Part shown: one piece after another, positions 46,118-55,111 of the stretch
Position numbering within the stretch: position 1 is the first letter of the stretch
How the letters are laid out: every line of letters starts with the position of its first letter
Source of the DNA: Myxococcales bacterium
GTDB lineage: Bacteria; Myxococcota_A; Polyangia; Polyangiales; Polyangiaceae
NCBI GenBank assembly: GCA_016703425.1
Contig: JADJCA010000007.1
Span: 62,001 to 126,000, forward strand
Direction of reading: 5' to 3'
DNA length: 64,000 bases
Translations under genes and position numbers: made by a program
The notes under the pieces: generated by a model
What the model was told of the DNA's origin: nothing
Database searches by the model: none
The model's input: only the letters and a program-made list of their open reading frames with translations

Positions 46118-48556
46118 ATGCGTTCGCCCGTCGCGCGCTATCGCATCGAGGCGCCGCTCCGGCAGACGAGCGCCGGCGACCTCTTTCGCGCGATCGACTC
46201 GGACACGGGCCGCCCCATCGCGCTCAAGCTCCAGCGCCCTGACGACGGCGCCTCCCCGGCGGAGCGCCTCCGCGGCGCACGGGCCTGCGCCGCGGTGCAC
46301 CACGCGAGCCTGCCGACGATCTACGAAGTCGGCGAGGCCGATGGGACCGTGTTCGTCGCCCTGGAGCTGGTGACGGGGCCGACGATGCGAGAGCGCGTCG
46401 CCAGCGATGCGATCCCGACGTCGACCAAGCTCGAATGGCTCCAAGACCTCGCCGGCGCGCTCGAGGTCATGCACCAAGGGGGCCTCGTTCATCGCGACCT
46501 GACCCCCGACCATGTCGTCGTGGATCGCGACGGCAAGGCTCGCTTCATGGACTTTGGTCTCGCCGAAGGCAAGCTCTCAAACGATGGCGCACACGCCGCG
46601 ATGGCGCTCGCGGGGACGCCGCGGTACATGGCGCCCGAGCAGCGGCTCGGCCTCGCGACGGCTGCGAGCGATCAGCACGCGTGGGGCACGTTGGCCTACG
46701 AGGTCGTCGCGGGTCACCATCCCGACGAACGCGCGGCGACGGCCCCGCGCCTCTCGGAGCTTGCGCCAGGCCTTCCCGACGAGTGGGAGTCGGTGATCAC
46801 GCGGGCGCGGAGCGAGGATGCGGCGCGGCGCTTTGCGACGATGACCGATCTCCGAAGCGCCCTTGGCCTCGTGGCCGAAAGCCTCACGACGATCGCGACG
46901 CCGGCAAAGTTCGACGAAGCCGCGGATCTCGTCACAGAGATTAGGCTCCCCGGGGAAGGAAAGCCCGACGCGCCGGATGCCGACGACGAAGCGGCGACGC
47001 TCGAGCCCGTGGTCGCGCCGGCCCTTGCGGCTCCTCTCGCGCCATCTGTCGCTGGCGCGTCCCCGTCGAAGGCGCCGGTGCAAGCGTCGCCCCTGCGTGT
47101 TCGCGGGCGGGGCGAAGTGCCCCAGGTTGGCGAGATCCTCGACGGCCGCTATCAGCTCACCGGCGTCTTGGGCCGCGGCACGATGGGAGAGGTCTTCGCG
47201 GGCGAACACCTCCTCCTCAAGCGCCCCGTCGCCATCAAGTTCTTGCGGTCCACGGGCGCCGAGGCGGTCCACGATCGCTTCGCCCGCGAGGCGCTCGTCA
47301 CCTCCGAGCTCTCGAGCCGACACGCGACACGCGTCTTCGACGTGGCGACGCCGAAGAACCGGGCGCCGTACATCGTCATGGAGCTGCTCACGGGACAAGA
47401 TCTCGAGGCCGTTCTCCAGCAGCGCGGACCGCTCCCGCTGCGCGAAGCCGTTCATCACGTGCTCGAGGCGTGCGACGCGCTCGCCGAGGCCCACGCGCTC
47501 GGCGTAGTCCACCGCGATCTGAAACCCGGCAACATCTTCCTCGCCACGGCGGCCGATGGCTCACGCTTCGCCAAGGTCGTCGACTTCGGCCTTTCGAAGA
47601 TCACCGACGAACGGCGCATCGCCGTCGGCTCGGACATCTCGCAGACGAACATGATCATGGGCTCGCCGGCGTACATGTCGCCGGAGCAGATTCGAAGCAC
47701 GAAGAAGGTCGACGCGCGAACCGACGTTTGGTCTCTCGGCGTCGTGCTCTACGAGCTTCTCACGGCAGCGCTGCCCTTCGACGGCGCTACGCCCGCGACG
47801 GTGTTCTTGGCCGTGACGACGGAGGCCTACGTGCCCATCCGCACGCGCAACCCGGGACTGCCCGAGGAGCTCGACGCGCTCTTCGCGCGCTGTTTCGCCA
47901 AGGACCTGACCGAGCGGCTCCCGAGCATCCAGGAGTTCGCGTTGGCGCTCCGCGCCTTCGTCGGCCCGGAGGAAGCGCCTCTTCTGGAATCCATCGCGTC
48001 GCGCGGCAAACCGGCTGCCTTGCCGACCATGCCGTCCACGCCCCCGACGTCGCGGGTCGATCGGCCGCGGCCTCCGGCGCACGGCGGCGCCTCGCGTGGG
48101 CCCGCGGCTCGTGCGTCTCGTGCCAAAGCACCGAGGCGAACGCCCAAGCCGGGCGACAAAGGTTCGCGGGCGGAGGCCCTGGTGCAGTCGTTGCGACGGC
48201 TTCCGCCGCGCGTGCTCGCGGTGGTCGGCGCCGGCGCGCTCGTGGTGCTCCTCGCGCTCTTCTTTGCCCTTCGGCCATCGCGCGAGGTCGTGCCGCCGGC
48301 CACAAGCGACGACGCGCCCGCCTCGACCAAGCCAACGGCGCCGCCGCCGCCGACTGCGCCTCCGACGGCGACGTTCCCAACACCACCCGCGACGGCGCCC
48401 ACGTCGGCGGTGGCGATTCCGCCCGTCGTTGCGCCCAGCGTTCCGCCGGTCACGTCGTCGCCCGCGCCGAACGCGCCCGGCGAGGTCCGTGGCACAGCAC
48501 CGGCGCGCCCCAAAGTGCAACGGCCGCGTCCTACAGCGTTGCCCAATCGACCGTGA
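46118..48556 (+). CDS. Tandem-kinase Ser/Thr protein with membrane anchor
   Basis: 812 residues. The first kinase-like domain (~5-250) has a poor glycine loop (LRQTSAGDLF), HRDLTPDHV in place of HRDLKPxN, intact DFGLA and APEQ. The second (~340-610) is complete: GRGTMGEVF, VAIKFL, HRDLKPGNIF, DFGLSK and SPEQI. A membrane segment (LAVVGAGALVVLLALFF) and a Pro/Thr-rich tail follow. The first domain is likely a pseudokinase that regulates the second; this is an inference from the missing Asn and glycines. Confidence 0.92.
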   Translation: MRSPVARYRIEAPLRQTSAGDLFRAIDSDTGRPIALKLQRPDDGASPAERLRGARACAAVHHASLPTIYEVGEADGTVFVALELVTGPTMRERVASDAIPTSTKLEWLQDLAGALEVMHQGGLVHRDLTPDHVVVDRDGKARFMDFGLAEGKLSNDGAHAAMALAGTPRYMAPEQRLGLATAASDQHAWGTLAYEVVAGHHPDERAATAPRLSELAPGLPDEWESVITRARSEDAARRFATMTDLRSALGLVAESLTTIATPAKFDEAADLVTEIRLPGEGKPDAPDADDEAATLEPVVAPALAAPLAPSVAGASPSKAPVQASPLRVRGRGEVPQVGEILDGRYQLTGVLGRGTMGEVFAGEHLLLKRPVAIKFLRSTGAEAVHDRFAREALVTSELSSRHATRVFDVATPKNRAPYIVMELLTGQDLEAVLQQRGPLPLREAVHHVLEACDALAEAHALGVVHRDLKPGNIFLATAADGSRFAKVVDFGLSKITDERRIAVGSDISQTNMIMGSPAYMSPEQIRSTKKVDARTDVWSLGVVLYELLTAALPFDGATPATVFLAVTTEAYVPIRTRNPGLPEELDALFARCFAKDLTERLPSIQEFALALRAFVGPEEAPLLESIASRGKPAALPTMPSTPPTSRVDRPRPPAHGGASRGPAARASRAKAPRRTPKPGDKGSRAEALVQSLRRLPPRVLAVVGAGALVVLLALFFALRPSREVVPPATSDDAPASTKPTAPPPPTAPPTATFPTPPATAPTSAVAIPPVVAPSVPPVTSSPAPNAPGEVRGTAPARPKVQRPRPTALPNRP

Positions 48557-48572
48557 CGCGCGCGGCCTTCGT

Positions 48573-49559
48573 TTACTCGGTGGCCCAGCGGTAGCGAACG
48601 CCGAGCTCGGTGAAGTCGCCGCCGGAGAGACCGAGCCGATCGGGACTCCACACGGTCAAGACGAAGCTGCCGCGCACCTCGAAGTGACGCGACAGCACCA
48701 CGCGAAAGACGGGCCCAGCGCGCACGGTGGTGTCGGACTCGCGCCGGGGAACGTTGAGGACATCGGCCACAAAGCCAACGGAGTGCTGGTTGTAGGCACC
48801 AAGCCGCAAGAGATAACCGCCGCGCAGGCGCCAGACGAGCGGCGGGTTCACCACCACCTTCAGCGTCTCCTCGAAGACGTAGGCGCCGTTCGGCACGTTG
48901 GCGACGTACGAGCCGCTGGCGAGCGCGAGGACTTCACCGGGCCCGACAGGCACGGTCCCGTCGAGCTCGACCTCGTGAGTCACGATCCGCGCCCGATCGA
49001 GCGCGGCGTTTTCGAGATCAAGGCGACCGTAGTTGTCTTTGACGGGCAAGTAGGAGTGCTGGAACGCCGAGAAGTAGCGCGAGCCCACGCGCACATCGAA
49101 GTGCGGCAAAGACAGGCGCAAGCCGCCGTAGGCCGCGAGGCCGGCGCCCGTCGCCACGGGGTTTACGTCCACGCCAAACCACCGCGTAAACGGCAAGCCG
49201 TAGCCAAAGGACGCGCGCGGCCTGACGTAGAGGTACCCACCGTCGACGGTCGTCGCGAAGAAGAGGCGGTCCTTCCCTTCCCACCAGGAGCGCCGCATGG
49301 TCGGATCCACGAGCGCGTCGCTCGACTTCGCGTCGGTCGCGTCGGCCGGGGCCGGGGCGGCGGGCGGCCCGACGGGCGGCGAGGTCGACGCCACGGGCGC
49401 CGGCTCCGCGACGGGAGCGGTCTCGGCGCGAGCGTCGGCCGGCGCGTCGACGGGGGCGTTGACCGGTACGTTGGCTGGCGCTTCGTCGCCGAGAGCCGCC
49501 GGCGACCAAGCGAACGACAGGGCCGCAAGACCAAGACCAAAGCCAAGGCGGCGCGTCAA
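48573..49559 (-). CDS. Predicted outer-membrane beta-barrel protein
   Basis: 328 residues from TTG 49559, which overlaps the upstream stop (TTGA) and has GGGAGG 7 nt upstream. Signal peptide, an Ala/Pro/Val-rich linker, then alternating-hydrophobicity strands (RSWWEGKDRLFFATTVDGGYL.., SLPHFDVRVGSRYFSA.., LSGGDFTELGVRYRW), ending with strands typical of porin-like barrels. Translational coupling with the PAP2 gene suggests the two work together, perhaps in envelope lipid handling. Confidence 0.7.
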   Translation of the reverse strand: MTRRLGFGLGLAALSFAWSPAALGDEAPANVPVNAPVDAPADARAETAPVAEPAPVASTSPPVGPPAAPAPADATDAKSSDALVDPTMRRSWWEGKDRLFFATTVDGGYLYVRPRASFGYGLPFTRWFGVDVNPVATGAGLAAYGGLRLSLPHFDVRVGSRYFSAFQHSYLPVKDNYGRLDLENAALDRARIVTHEVELDGTVPVGPGEVLALASGSYVANVPNGAYVFEETLKVVVNPPLVWRLRGGYLLRLGAYNQHSVGFVADVLNVPRRESDTTVRAGPVFRVVLSRHFEVRGSFVLTVWSPDRLGLSGGDFTELGVRYRWATE

Positions 49560-50593
49560 AACGAGCCTCCCAACGAGAGGCCCATGCCCATGGGGACAAG
49601 GCGCACGCGGAGCCCCTCGCGCTCGCGCGCCCCCTTCGTCGTATCCGTCCCGTGGAGTAGCGGAATCGTCACCCCGAGTGCGCTGCCCACGAGCGCGCCC
49701 GTCAGGACATCGGTTGCATAGTGCATGTCGCCGACGATGCGAAAGGTGCCCGTCGTGGCCGCCACGCCCAAGGCGATGACGCAGGTGGCGGCGTCGCGGC
49801 CGTCGCCCAAGAGGCCCATCTTCATGTGGTTGACGCAGAGCACCGCCGCCGACGCGAACGATTGGGCCGAGTGACCGCTGAAGAAGCTGCGAAAGCGAAC
49901 CTGCTTGTCGCAATCGACGCCGCTCTCGGGAATGCTGCCACCGCAGTCGTTGCCAAAAGGCCTCTGCCTACCGACGAGCGTCGTCGTCATGCCTTGCGCG
50001 GCAGCCACCACCGCAAGCACCTCCGCGTCGACGATGGCGATCTGCTTGGCGACCTCCGAGTTGCCGCGGTACCACCAGGCGCTGATGAGCGAGTCGACGA
50101 GGATCGGCCAGGTCGTGAGGAGCGACACGCCGACGTCGCTCGCGTCGCGGATTCGGTAGCGCTGGTCGACAGACTTGAGGCGCAACGCGCCGCGGACGTC
50201 GTCGTCGAACCACAGACCGTGGCGGAGCTCGCCGGCCCTCGGCGGAACCACGGCGGCGCCCACGGCCACGCCTACGGCCAGGCCCGTCACGACGAAATCC
50301 GCGAGGCCCGTCTCGTAGCGGAACGTGGGCTGCCACGCCTCGGTGGCTCCGCCCACCACGGCGCCTTGCTGGACGCCCGGCGGCAACGACTGACGCCGAA
50401 CGGTCGGTTCGTCCGAAGCCGGCTTCGCCGCCGCGGGACCCGTGGCCGCCGGTGCAGCCGCCGGCGAGACCGGAGCCTCCACCGAGTCGGCCGTCTGCGC
50501 CGTCTGCGCCATGGCCGCGGGAGCGCCGAAAAGAGCGGCGACGGCCACGAGAACGCGCGCCGCGGAAGCGCGAAAAGACGGCGATGGGCCCAA
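49556..50593 (-). CDS. PAP2 family phosphatase
   Basis: 345 residues with a signal/anchor region and several membrane segments. The tripartite PAP2 signature is present: VGRQRPF (K-x6-RP-like), RSFFSGHSAQSF (SGH) and FRIVGDMHYATDVLTG (R-x5-H-x3-D). Such enzymes dephosphorylate lipids, including undecaprenyl pyrophosphate, on the periplasmic face; the substrate here is unknown. Coupled to the beta-barrel gene. Confidence 0.88.
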   Translation of the reverse strand: MGPSPSFRASAARVLVAVAALFGAPAAMAQTAQTADSVEAPVSPAAAPAATGPAAAKPASDEPTVRRQSLPPGVQQGAVVGGATEAWQPTFRYETGLADFVVTGLAVGVAVGAAVVPPRAGELRHGLWFDDDVRGALRLKSVDQRYRIRDASDVGVSLLTTWPILVDSLISAWWYRGNSEVAKQIAIVDAEVLAVVAAAQGMTTTLVGRQRPFGNDCGGSIPESGVDCDKQVRFRSFFSGHSAQSFASAAVLCVNHMKMGLLGDGRDAATCVIALGVAATTGTFRIVGDMHYATDVLTGALVGSALGVTIPLLHGTDTTKGAREREGLRVRLVPMGMGLSLGGSF

Positions 50594-50716
50594 CGAACCG
50601 ACGATACAACAACGGTCCCCAGGGCGGGGAACAACGCCGTCTCTTGGCCGCGGGGCGCGAGCGGCCTGAAGCCGAACGCGACGCCCGAACGCTAGGCCAG
50701 AACGCTGGCCCGAACG

Positions 50717-52228
50717 CTAGGCCCGAGAGCTCGGCGGGCCCTCCAAGAGCGCCGCCTCGAGCGCGGAGATCGAGAAGGGCTTCTCGATGCGACGGTTCGG
50801 CACGCTCGCGAGAAACTGAACCGTGTCATCGAGGAAGCTCCCGCCCGACATGAAGACGATGCGATCCTCAAGGCCCGGGCGCTCCCGCGCAACGCGCGTG
50901 AAGACGTCGACGCCGCTCACGCCGGGCATTTGCACATCGCAGAGGACCACGTCGGGCGGGGCGTCTCCCGTCAGTCGATGAATGGCTTGGTCGCCAGAGG
51001 TGGCCACCTCCACTTGGAAACGATCCGACAAGAGCGCCTGAACCGTTCGGAGGAGCGCCGGCTCGTCGTCTACGACCAGCACCGAGCGCCGGGCGGGAGC
51101 GCTGACGCGCTCGCTCCGAGGCGCGGCGAGGATCGCGTCGACGTCGTCGGCGGAGGCGAGCTCGAGCCGCGCCGTGGTGCCACCGCCGAGGCGGCTCTCG
51201 AGTGTGAGCTTGCCGCCGAGCTTCTCGACGATGGTGTGGCAGATCCAGAGACCGAGGCCGCTGCCGGAGCCGGCCTTCGTCGTAAAGAATGGATCGAAGG
51301 CCCGCGCGAGGACGTCGCTCGCCATGCCTTCACCGTTGTCGCGCACGGTCACGACGACGCGGCCGGATCGCTCGCAGTCCGCCGAGAGCGCGATGAGGTT
51401 CTCGGGGGCCGGCCGCGCGAAGGACTGCGCCGCGTTCACGATGAGGTTCACGAGGACCTGCTCGATGCGGAGCGCGTCGCCGCGAACACGCGGGAGCTCA
51501 CCAACCTCGACCGCGAGCCGAGCGCGCGGCTCGACCTCGTGAGCGACGAGGCGACGAACGTCGCCGACCACCGTCGCGAGGTTCGCGCTTCCGCTGCGAC
51601 CGTCACCGTCGCGAGCGAAGGCGCGAAGGTCGCGGACGATGGCGGCCACGCGATCGAGGCCACCGCGCACGTCGGAGAGGATTCCCTCGACTTGGCGACG
51701 CCCGTCTTCATCGGCCTCGCCGGTCGCGACGCGACGGAGGCGATCGAGACTCAAGAGCGCAAAGGCCAGCGGATTGTTGATCTCGTGCGCGAGGCCCGTC
51801 GCCAACGTCCCCACCGAGGCGAGGCGTTCGGCGCGCGCCAACTCGGCCTCAAGGCGGGCGCGCTCGGTCACGTCGCGTGCAAAGGCGATGACCGCCGGGC
51901 CGCCTTCCCAGGGTAGCGGCAGCGAGGTGATCTCGGCGGCGACCTCGCCGCCATCTTTGCGCTTCGCGCGATACGTACGAGGACCGAGGCTTTCGCCGCC
52001 GCGGCTCGCCATGATGCGCTCTTGCATCACGCGCATGTCGTCGGGCGAAAGAAACTCCCCCATCGAGCGGCCGACGAGGTCGGAGGGCTCTTGGCAACCC
52101 AGCAGCCGCAACGCCGCGGCGTTCGCGAAGAGGACGACCCCCCGACGCGAGACGACGACGCCATCGGGCGCCGCCTCCACGAGGGCCCGAAAATGCACGT
52201 CGTCCGCGCGTTCGTCTTCGTCCGTCAT
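50717..52228 (-). CDS. PAS-containing hybrid histidine kinase
   Basis: 503 residues from ATG 52228. A PAS domain at ~12-125 (VEAAPDGVVVSRRGVVLFANAAALRLLG), a HisKA helix (GLAHEINNPLA, with the phosphorylated His), an ATPase domain (NLIVNAAQSF as N-box, DNGEGM as G1, GSGSGLGL as G2) and a C-terminal receiver (VVLCDVQMPG, with the receiver Asp). It is soluble and would respond to an internal signal. A frame extending upstream to 53758 is a non-coding readthrough and rejected. Confidence 0.93.
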   Translation of the reverse strand: MTDEDERADDVHFRALVEAAPDGVVVSRRGVVLFANAAALRLLGCQEPSDLVGRSMGEFLSPDDMRVMQERIMASRGGESLGPRTYRAKRKDGGEVAAEITSLPLPWEGGPAVIAFARDVTERARLEAELARAERLASVGTLATGLAHEINNPLAFALLSLDRLRRVATGEADEDGRRQVEGILSDVRGGLDRVAAIVRDLRAFARDGDGRSGSANLATVVGDVRRLVAHEVEPRARLAVEVGELPRVRGDALRIEQVLVNLIVNAAQSFARPAPENLIALSADCERSGRVVVTVRDNGEGMASDVLARAFDPFFTTKAGSGSGLGLWICHTIVEKLGGKLTLESRLGGGTTARLELASADDVDAILAAPRSERVSAPARRSVLVVDDEPALLRTVQALLSDRFQVEVATSGDQAIHRLTGDAPPDVVLCDVQMPGVSGVDVFTRVARERPGLEDRIVFMSGGSFLDDTVQFLASVPNRRIEKPFSISALEAALLEGPPSSRA

Positions 52229-52342
52229 AGGCCCCCGCCGCCGCCTCCCCGGGGGGGAGCATACGCGCCCTCGGACGCCGCGGCGAGGCCCTGAAATGCG
52301 AAGCGGCTCGCTCGTCGGCCCGATCTTTGGCAAAGTCTGCCG

Positions 52343-52771
52343 ATGCGAGTCCTTCCGCTGAGCGGGTTTTTGACGTTCGCCGCCCTCGCGACGGCATCCT
52401 GCGATGGCGGCGAAGGGCATCGCCATCGCCGCCATGCTCGGCCACCTGTGTGCACAGTGCACCCAACTTGCGGGGAGTGCACGCCGGTCTTGGGCTGCGG
52501 GTGGTGCTTCGGTGGGACCGGCGGTGGCGTCTGCGTGGCGAGCGAGAACGCCTGCCCTCGCGGCTCGGCGGGCTTCACCTGGGACCCGCCTGGTTGCTTT
52601 GCCAACGTGTCCGTCGACGCGTCCGCCGACGGGCGGGCGCTCGCCTCGCCCCTCGCCGACAACGACGCGGCGACGAGCCTGGGAGAGCAGGACGGCGGGA
52701 GCGACGGCGCCTCCAGCTCCGACGACGCAAGCGGCAGCGACGCCGGTGGCGCCGATGCCAACGTCGACTGA
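52343..52771 (+). CDS. Secreted Cys-rich lipoprotein with PSI-like motif
   Basis: 142 residues. Signal peptide and lipobox (LATASC), then CTVHPTCGECTPVLGCGWCF with GGGVCVASENACP, resembling a PSI domain (plexin/semaphorin/integrin type disulfide pattern). The C-terminal half is Asp/Ser/Ala rich and disordered. Divergent from the histidine kinase gene. Function unknown. Confidence 0.65.
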   Translation: MRVLPLSGFLTFAALATASCDGGEGHRHRRHARPPVCTVHPTCGECTPVLGCGWCFGGTGGGVCVASENACPRGSAGFTWDPPGCFANVSVDASADGRALASPLADNDAATSLGEQDGGSDGASSSDDASGSDAGGADANVD

Positions 52772-52936
52772 GTCCGAGTCACCCCGCGGCGGCGCCCCAG
52801 TCGTCGACGAAGACCCGAGACCGCACCGCGGGCGGAATTGTGCGGCCCGACTGCGGCGCTTTGTCGCACCCTGGATTTCCCGTAGCCTGGCTTGTTGAGC
52901 TGCCACGAGGATGGGGCTCGTTGAGGGAGGATCTTC

Positions 52937-53656
52937 ATGCGATTGACTTCGATTGCGACGCGACGATTGACGGGCTTGCTTGTGCTGGGCGTAAGCGTGG
53001 CGGCCGCGCTCTACGGTTGCTCGAGCGACGAGACCACGGCGAAGCCGACGACCTCGACCACGACCGACGGCGGCGGCGGCAGCGATGCCACGTCGAGCAC
53101 CGACTCGGGTGGAACCAAGGACACCGGCACGACGACCACCCCGGACACCGGCACCGTCGTCGACGCGGGCCCGAAGACGGCTTTGGCGAGCATTCAACCG
53201 ACGACCGTGGGCGGCACCGCCAGCGGCAGCGCGACGTTCGTCGAGAACGCGGGCGGCGGCGCGACGGTGACCATCACCATCGCCGGCGCTTCGCCCGGGC
53301 CGCACGGCATCCACATTCACGCCAACGGCGATTGCTCGACGGGCGACGCCGGCACGCCTGACGGCGCTGCGCCCGCTCCCGGCACCGGCGCCGGTCCACA
53401 CTGGAACTCGCTCGACGCGAGCCACGGCTACCCCGACGCGGCCGTCCACCACATCGGCGACATGGGCAACATCGAGATCGGGGCCGGCGGCAGCGGCACG
53501 TTGGTTCTCACGAATCCGAACTGGACCGTCACGGCGGGCCCGAACTCGGTCGTCGGTCACGCGATCATCTTCCACAACGGCGTCGACGACGGCGTCAGCC
53601 AGCCTGCCGGCGATGCCGGCTCGCGCGGGTCTTGCGGCATCATCGCCGCCAACTGA
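52937..53656 (+). CDS. sodC: Lipoprotein Cu/Zn superoxide dismutase
   Basis: 239 residues with a signal peptide and lipobox (ALYGC), a Thr/Asp/Gly-rich linker, then a SodC domain. Copper ligands appear in HGIHIHANGDC. Bridging and zinc ligands appear in HWNSLDASHGYPDAAVHHIGDMG. VVGHAIIFHNGVDDG holds the last copper His, and GDAGSRGSCGII carries the active-site Arg. It converts superoxide to peroxide and oxygen outside the inner membrane. A terminator-like hairpin follows. Confidence 0.92.
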   Translation: MRLTSIATRRLTGLLVLGVSVAAALYGCSSDETTAKPTTSTTTDGGGGSDATSSTDSGGTKDTGTTTTPDTGTVVDAGPKTALASIQPTTVGGTASGSATFVENAGGGATVTITIAGASPGPHGIHIHANGDCSTGDAGTPDGAAPAPGTGAGPHWNSLDASHGYPDAAVHHIGDMGNIEIGAGGSGTLVLTNPNWTVTAGPNSVVGHAIIFHNGVDDGVSQPAGDAGSRGSCGIIAAN

Positions 53657-53676
53657 GCCCCGACGCGAAGCGTGAC

Positions 53677-53716
53677 ACTGGGCTGCGTGCTCGCGCGCGC
53701 GGCCCAGTTTCATTTT
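53677..53716 (+). terminator. Rho-independent-type terminator after sodC
   Basis: ACTGGGC (53677-53683) pairs with GCCCAGT (53702-53708) across a GC-rich loop, followed by TTCATTTT. Stem 7 bp. It fits the end of the sodC transcript. Confidence 0.6.
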
Positions 53717-53763
53717 CGAGACATGCGGTGACTCGGAGAGCCCAGTAGAGGTCGTCACTCTCG

Positions 53764-53795
53764 CCGGAGTCGCTGGAGTCGCTGGAGTCGCTGGA
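53764..53795. repeat. Short 9-nt tandem repeat
   Basis: About three copies of CTGGAGTCG between the sodC terminator and the VOC gene, preceded by a one-base variant (CCGGAGTCG). Low-complexity tract in a convergent intergenic region; no function is suggested. Confidence 0.7.
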
Positions 53796-53818
53796 GGCGA
53801 GCTTCGGCTGCGAGGCGG

Positions 53819-54208
53819 CTACCCAAGGGGCGCGAAAAGGCTGATCACCGCGCCGTCGGGATCCTGCACCATCGCATAACGTTGGCCCCAGAAGGCATCC
53901 CACGGCGCCTTGAGCCCCTCGTGCCCGGCCTCCACGACCGCCCTAAAGGTCGCGTCGACATGCGCCGGCGAGTCGCAGCGAAAGGCTAGCGTGACCCGCT
54001 GCCCTCTCGGCGGTTCCCAGTTTGGCGTCAGCGACTTGTCGAGCTCCTGCGAGTTGAGCGAAATGCGGTAGCCGTTGTCCGTCGTCACCTGGACGAAGTC
54101 TTCGCCGGGAGCAACGTCGGGGAAGGCCAAACCAATCAGGCGATAGAACCGAATGGCGCGGGGCAAGTCCGCCACAACGATACCGATCATGTCCGGGACA
54201 ATGGGCAT
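53819..54208 (-). CDS. VOC (glyoxalase/bleomycin-resistance) family protein
   Basis: 129 residues. GAAGGAG precedes the ATG. The vicinal-oxygen-chelate layout is visible: IGIVVADLPRAIRFYRLIGL at the start, VTLAFRCDSPAHVDATFRAVVEAGHE in the middle, and WGQRYAMVQDPDGAVISLF near the end, where the last metal/active Glu is replaced. Substrate unknown. Its stop is about 160 nt from the sodC gene on the opposite strand. Confidence 0.85.
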   Translation of the reverse strand: MPIVPDMIGIVVADLPRAIRFYRLIGLAFPDVAPGEDFVQVTTDNGYRISLNSQELDKSLTPNWEPPRGQRVTLAFRCDSPAHVDATFRAVVEAGHEGLKAPWDAFWGQRYAMVQDPDGAVISLFAPLG

Positions 54209-54292
54209 GTGAACTCCTTCGTAGCCAGCGGGTCCGCCGCCCGGCGCGCCTGATCTAGCCAGCCGCCATCGCTCGCGTCTTGAACAAATCGG

Positions 54293-55054
54293 TCAGGACG
54301 CGGTGGCGAGCTCCGAGGCCAGCCGGCGCGGCGTCGTTCCCGCAAGCTCTCTCGCCTCGCGCGTGAAGTGCGCCTGATCGGCGTAGCCGGCAGCGGCCCC
54401 CGCTTCCGTCAGCGAGGCGCCCGACGCAAGGTCGGCCGCGGCGCGACGCAGCCGCGCGACGCGGGCGAAGACTTTCGGTGCGATGCCCACACGCGCGGTG
54501 AAGCGCCGCGCAAGCTGACGCTCCGAGAGGCCGACCTCCGCGGCGGTGAAGCGCACCGATTCGCCGGCGGAGAGGTGCGCGACCGCGGCGCGAACGCGAA
54601 GGTCGACGGCGCGCCCTTTCAGCGCCAGCCGTCGCCGCAAGAGCCCGACCAACTCGTCAGCCCAGCGACCACCGACGGCGAAGGCCCCGTCAAGGTCCTG
54701 CCCCGCCGTCCCCCAAAGGTCCGAGAGCATCACCGCGGTGTCCGTGAACGACGCGTCGGCTTCCGGAATGAAGCGCGCCGCCTCGCCGGGTCGAAAGCGT
54801 GCCCCGATCGCGATCGCGCCCGGCGGTGGGGCGACGACGATGGCGCTCGTCATGGTCCCCACCACCCGCGCCTCGACCGCACGCGCCTCCAAAGGAGCAG
54901 CCTCCCCCTGTTCGACCCCCGCGTCGCAGGACAGCAGGATGTCGATGCACCCGTCGGGCAAGACGCGGTGCGGGCGCCCCGTACCTTCGAGGCGCCAGAA
55001 GCACTCGATGGCGCTGGCGAGGTCGGGCGGAGGCGGACACTCGACGTAGGGCAC
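54293..55054 (-). CDS. AraC family transcriptional regulator
   Basis: 253 residues from GTG 55054. N-terminal DUF6597-like sensor (RVLPDGCIDILLSCD, IGARFRPGEAARFI) and a C-terminal AraC-type helix-turn-helix (RFTAAEVGLSERQLARRFTARVGIAPKVFARVARLRRA.. ADQAHFTREARELAGTTPRRL). It lies directly upstream of the VOC gene on the same strand and may control it. Confidence 0.9.
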   Translation of the reverse strand: MPYVECPPPPDLASAIECFWRLEGTGRPHRVLPDGCIDILLSCDAGVEQGEAAPLEARAVEARVVGTMTSAIVVAPPPGAIAIGARFRPGEAARFIPEADASFTDTAVMLSDLWGTAGQDLDGAFAVGGRWADELVGLLRRRLALKGRAVDLRVRAAVAHLSAGESVRFTAAEVGLSERQLARRFTARVGIAPKVFARVARLRRAAADLASGASLTEAGAAAGYADQAHFTREARELAGTTPRRLASELATAS

Positions 55055-55111
55055 GGCGTGGCTCTAGCACGAGCCCGTCACGCGTCGACCGTTAGGCGCG
55101 GAGCCACCGGC

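Noticed and set aside
52229..53758. N-terminal extension of the histidine kinase to 53758.
   Set aside because: Antisense to sodC and a lipoprotein; no conserved domain. ATG 52228 starts directly before the PAS domain.
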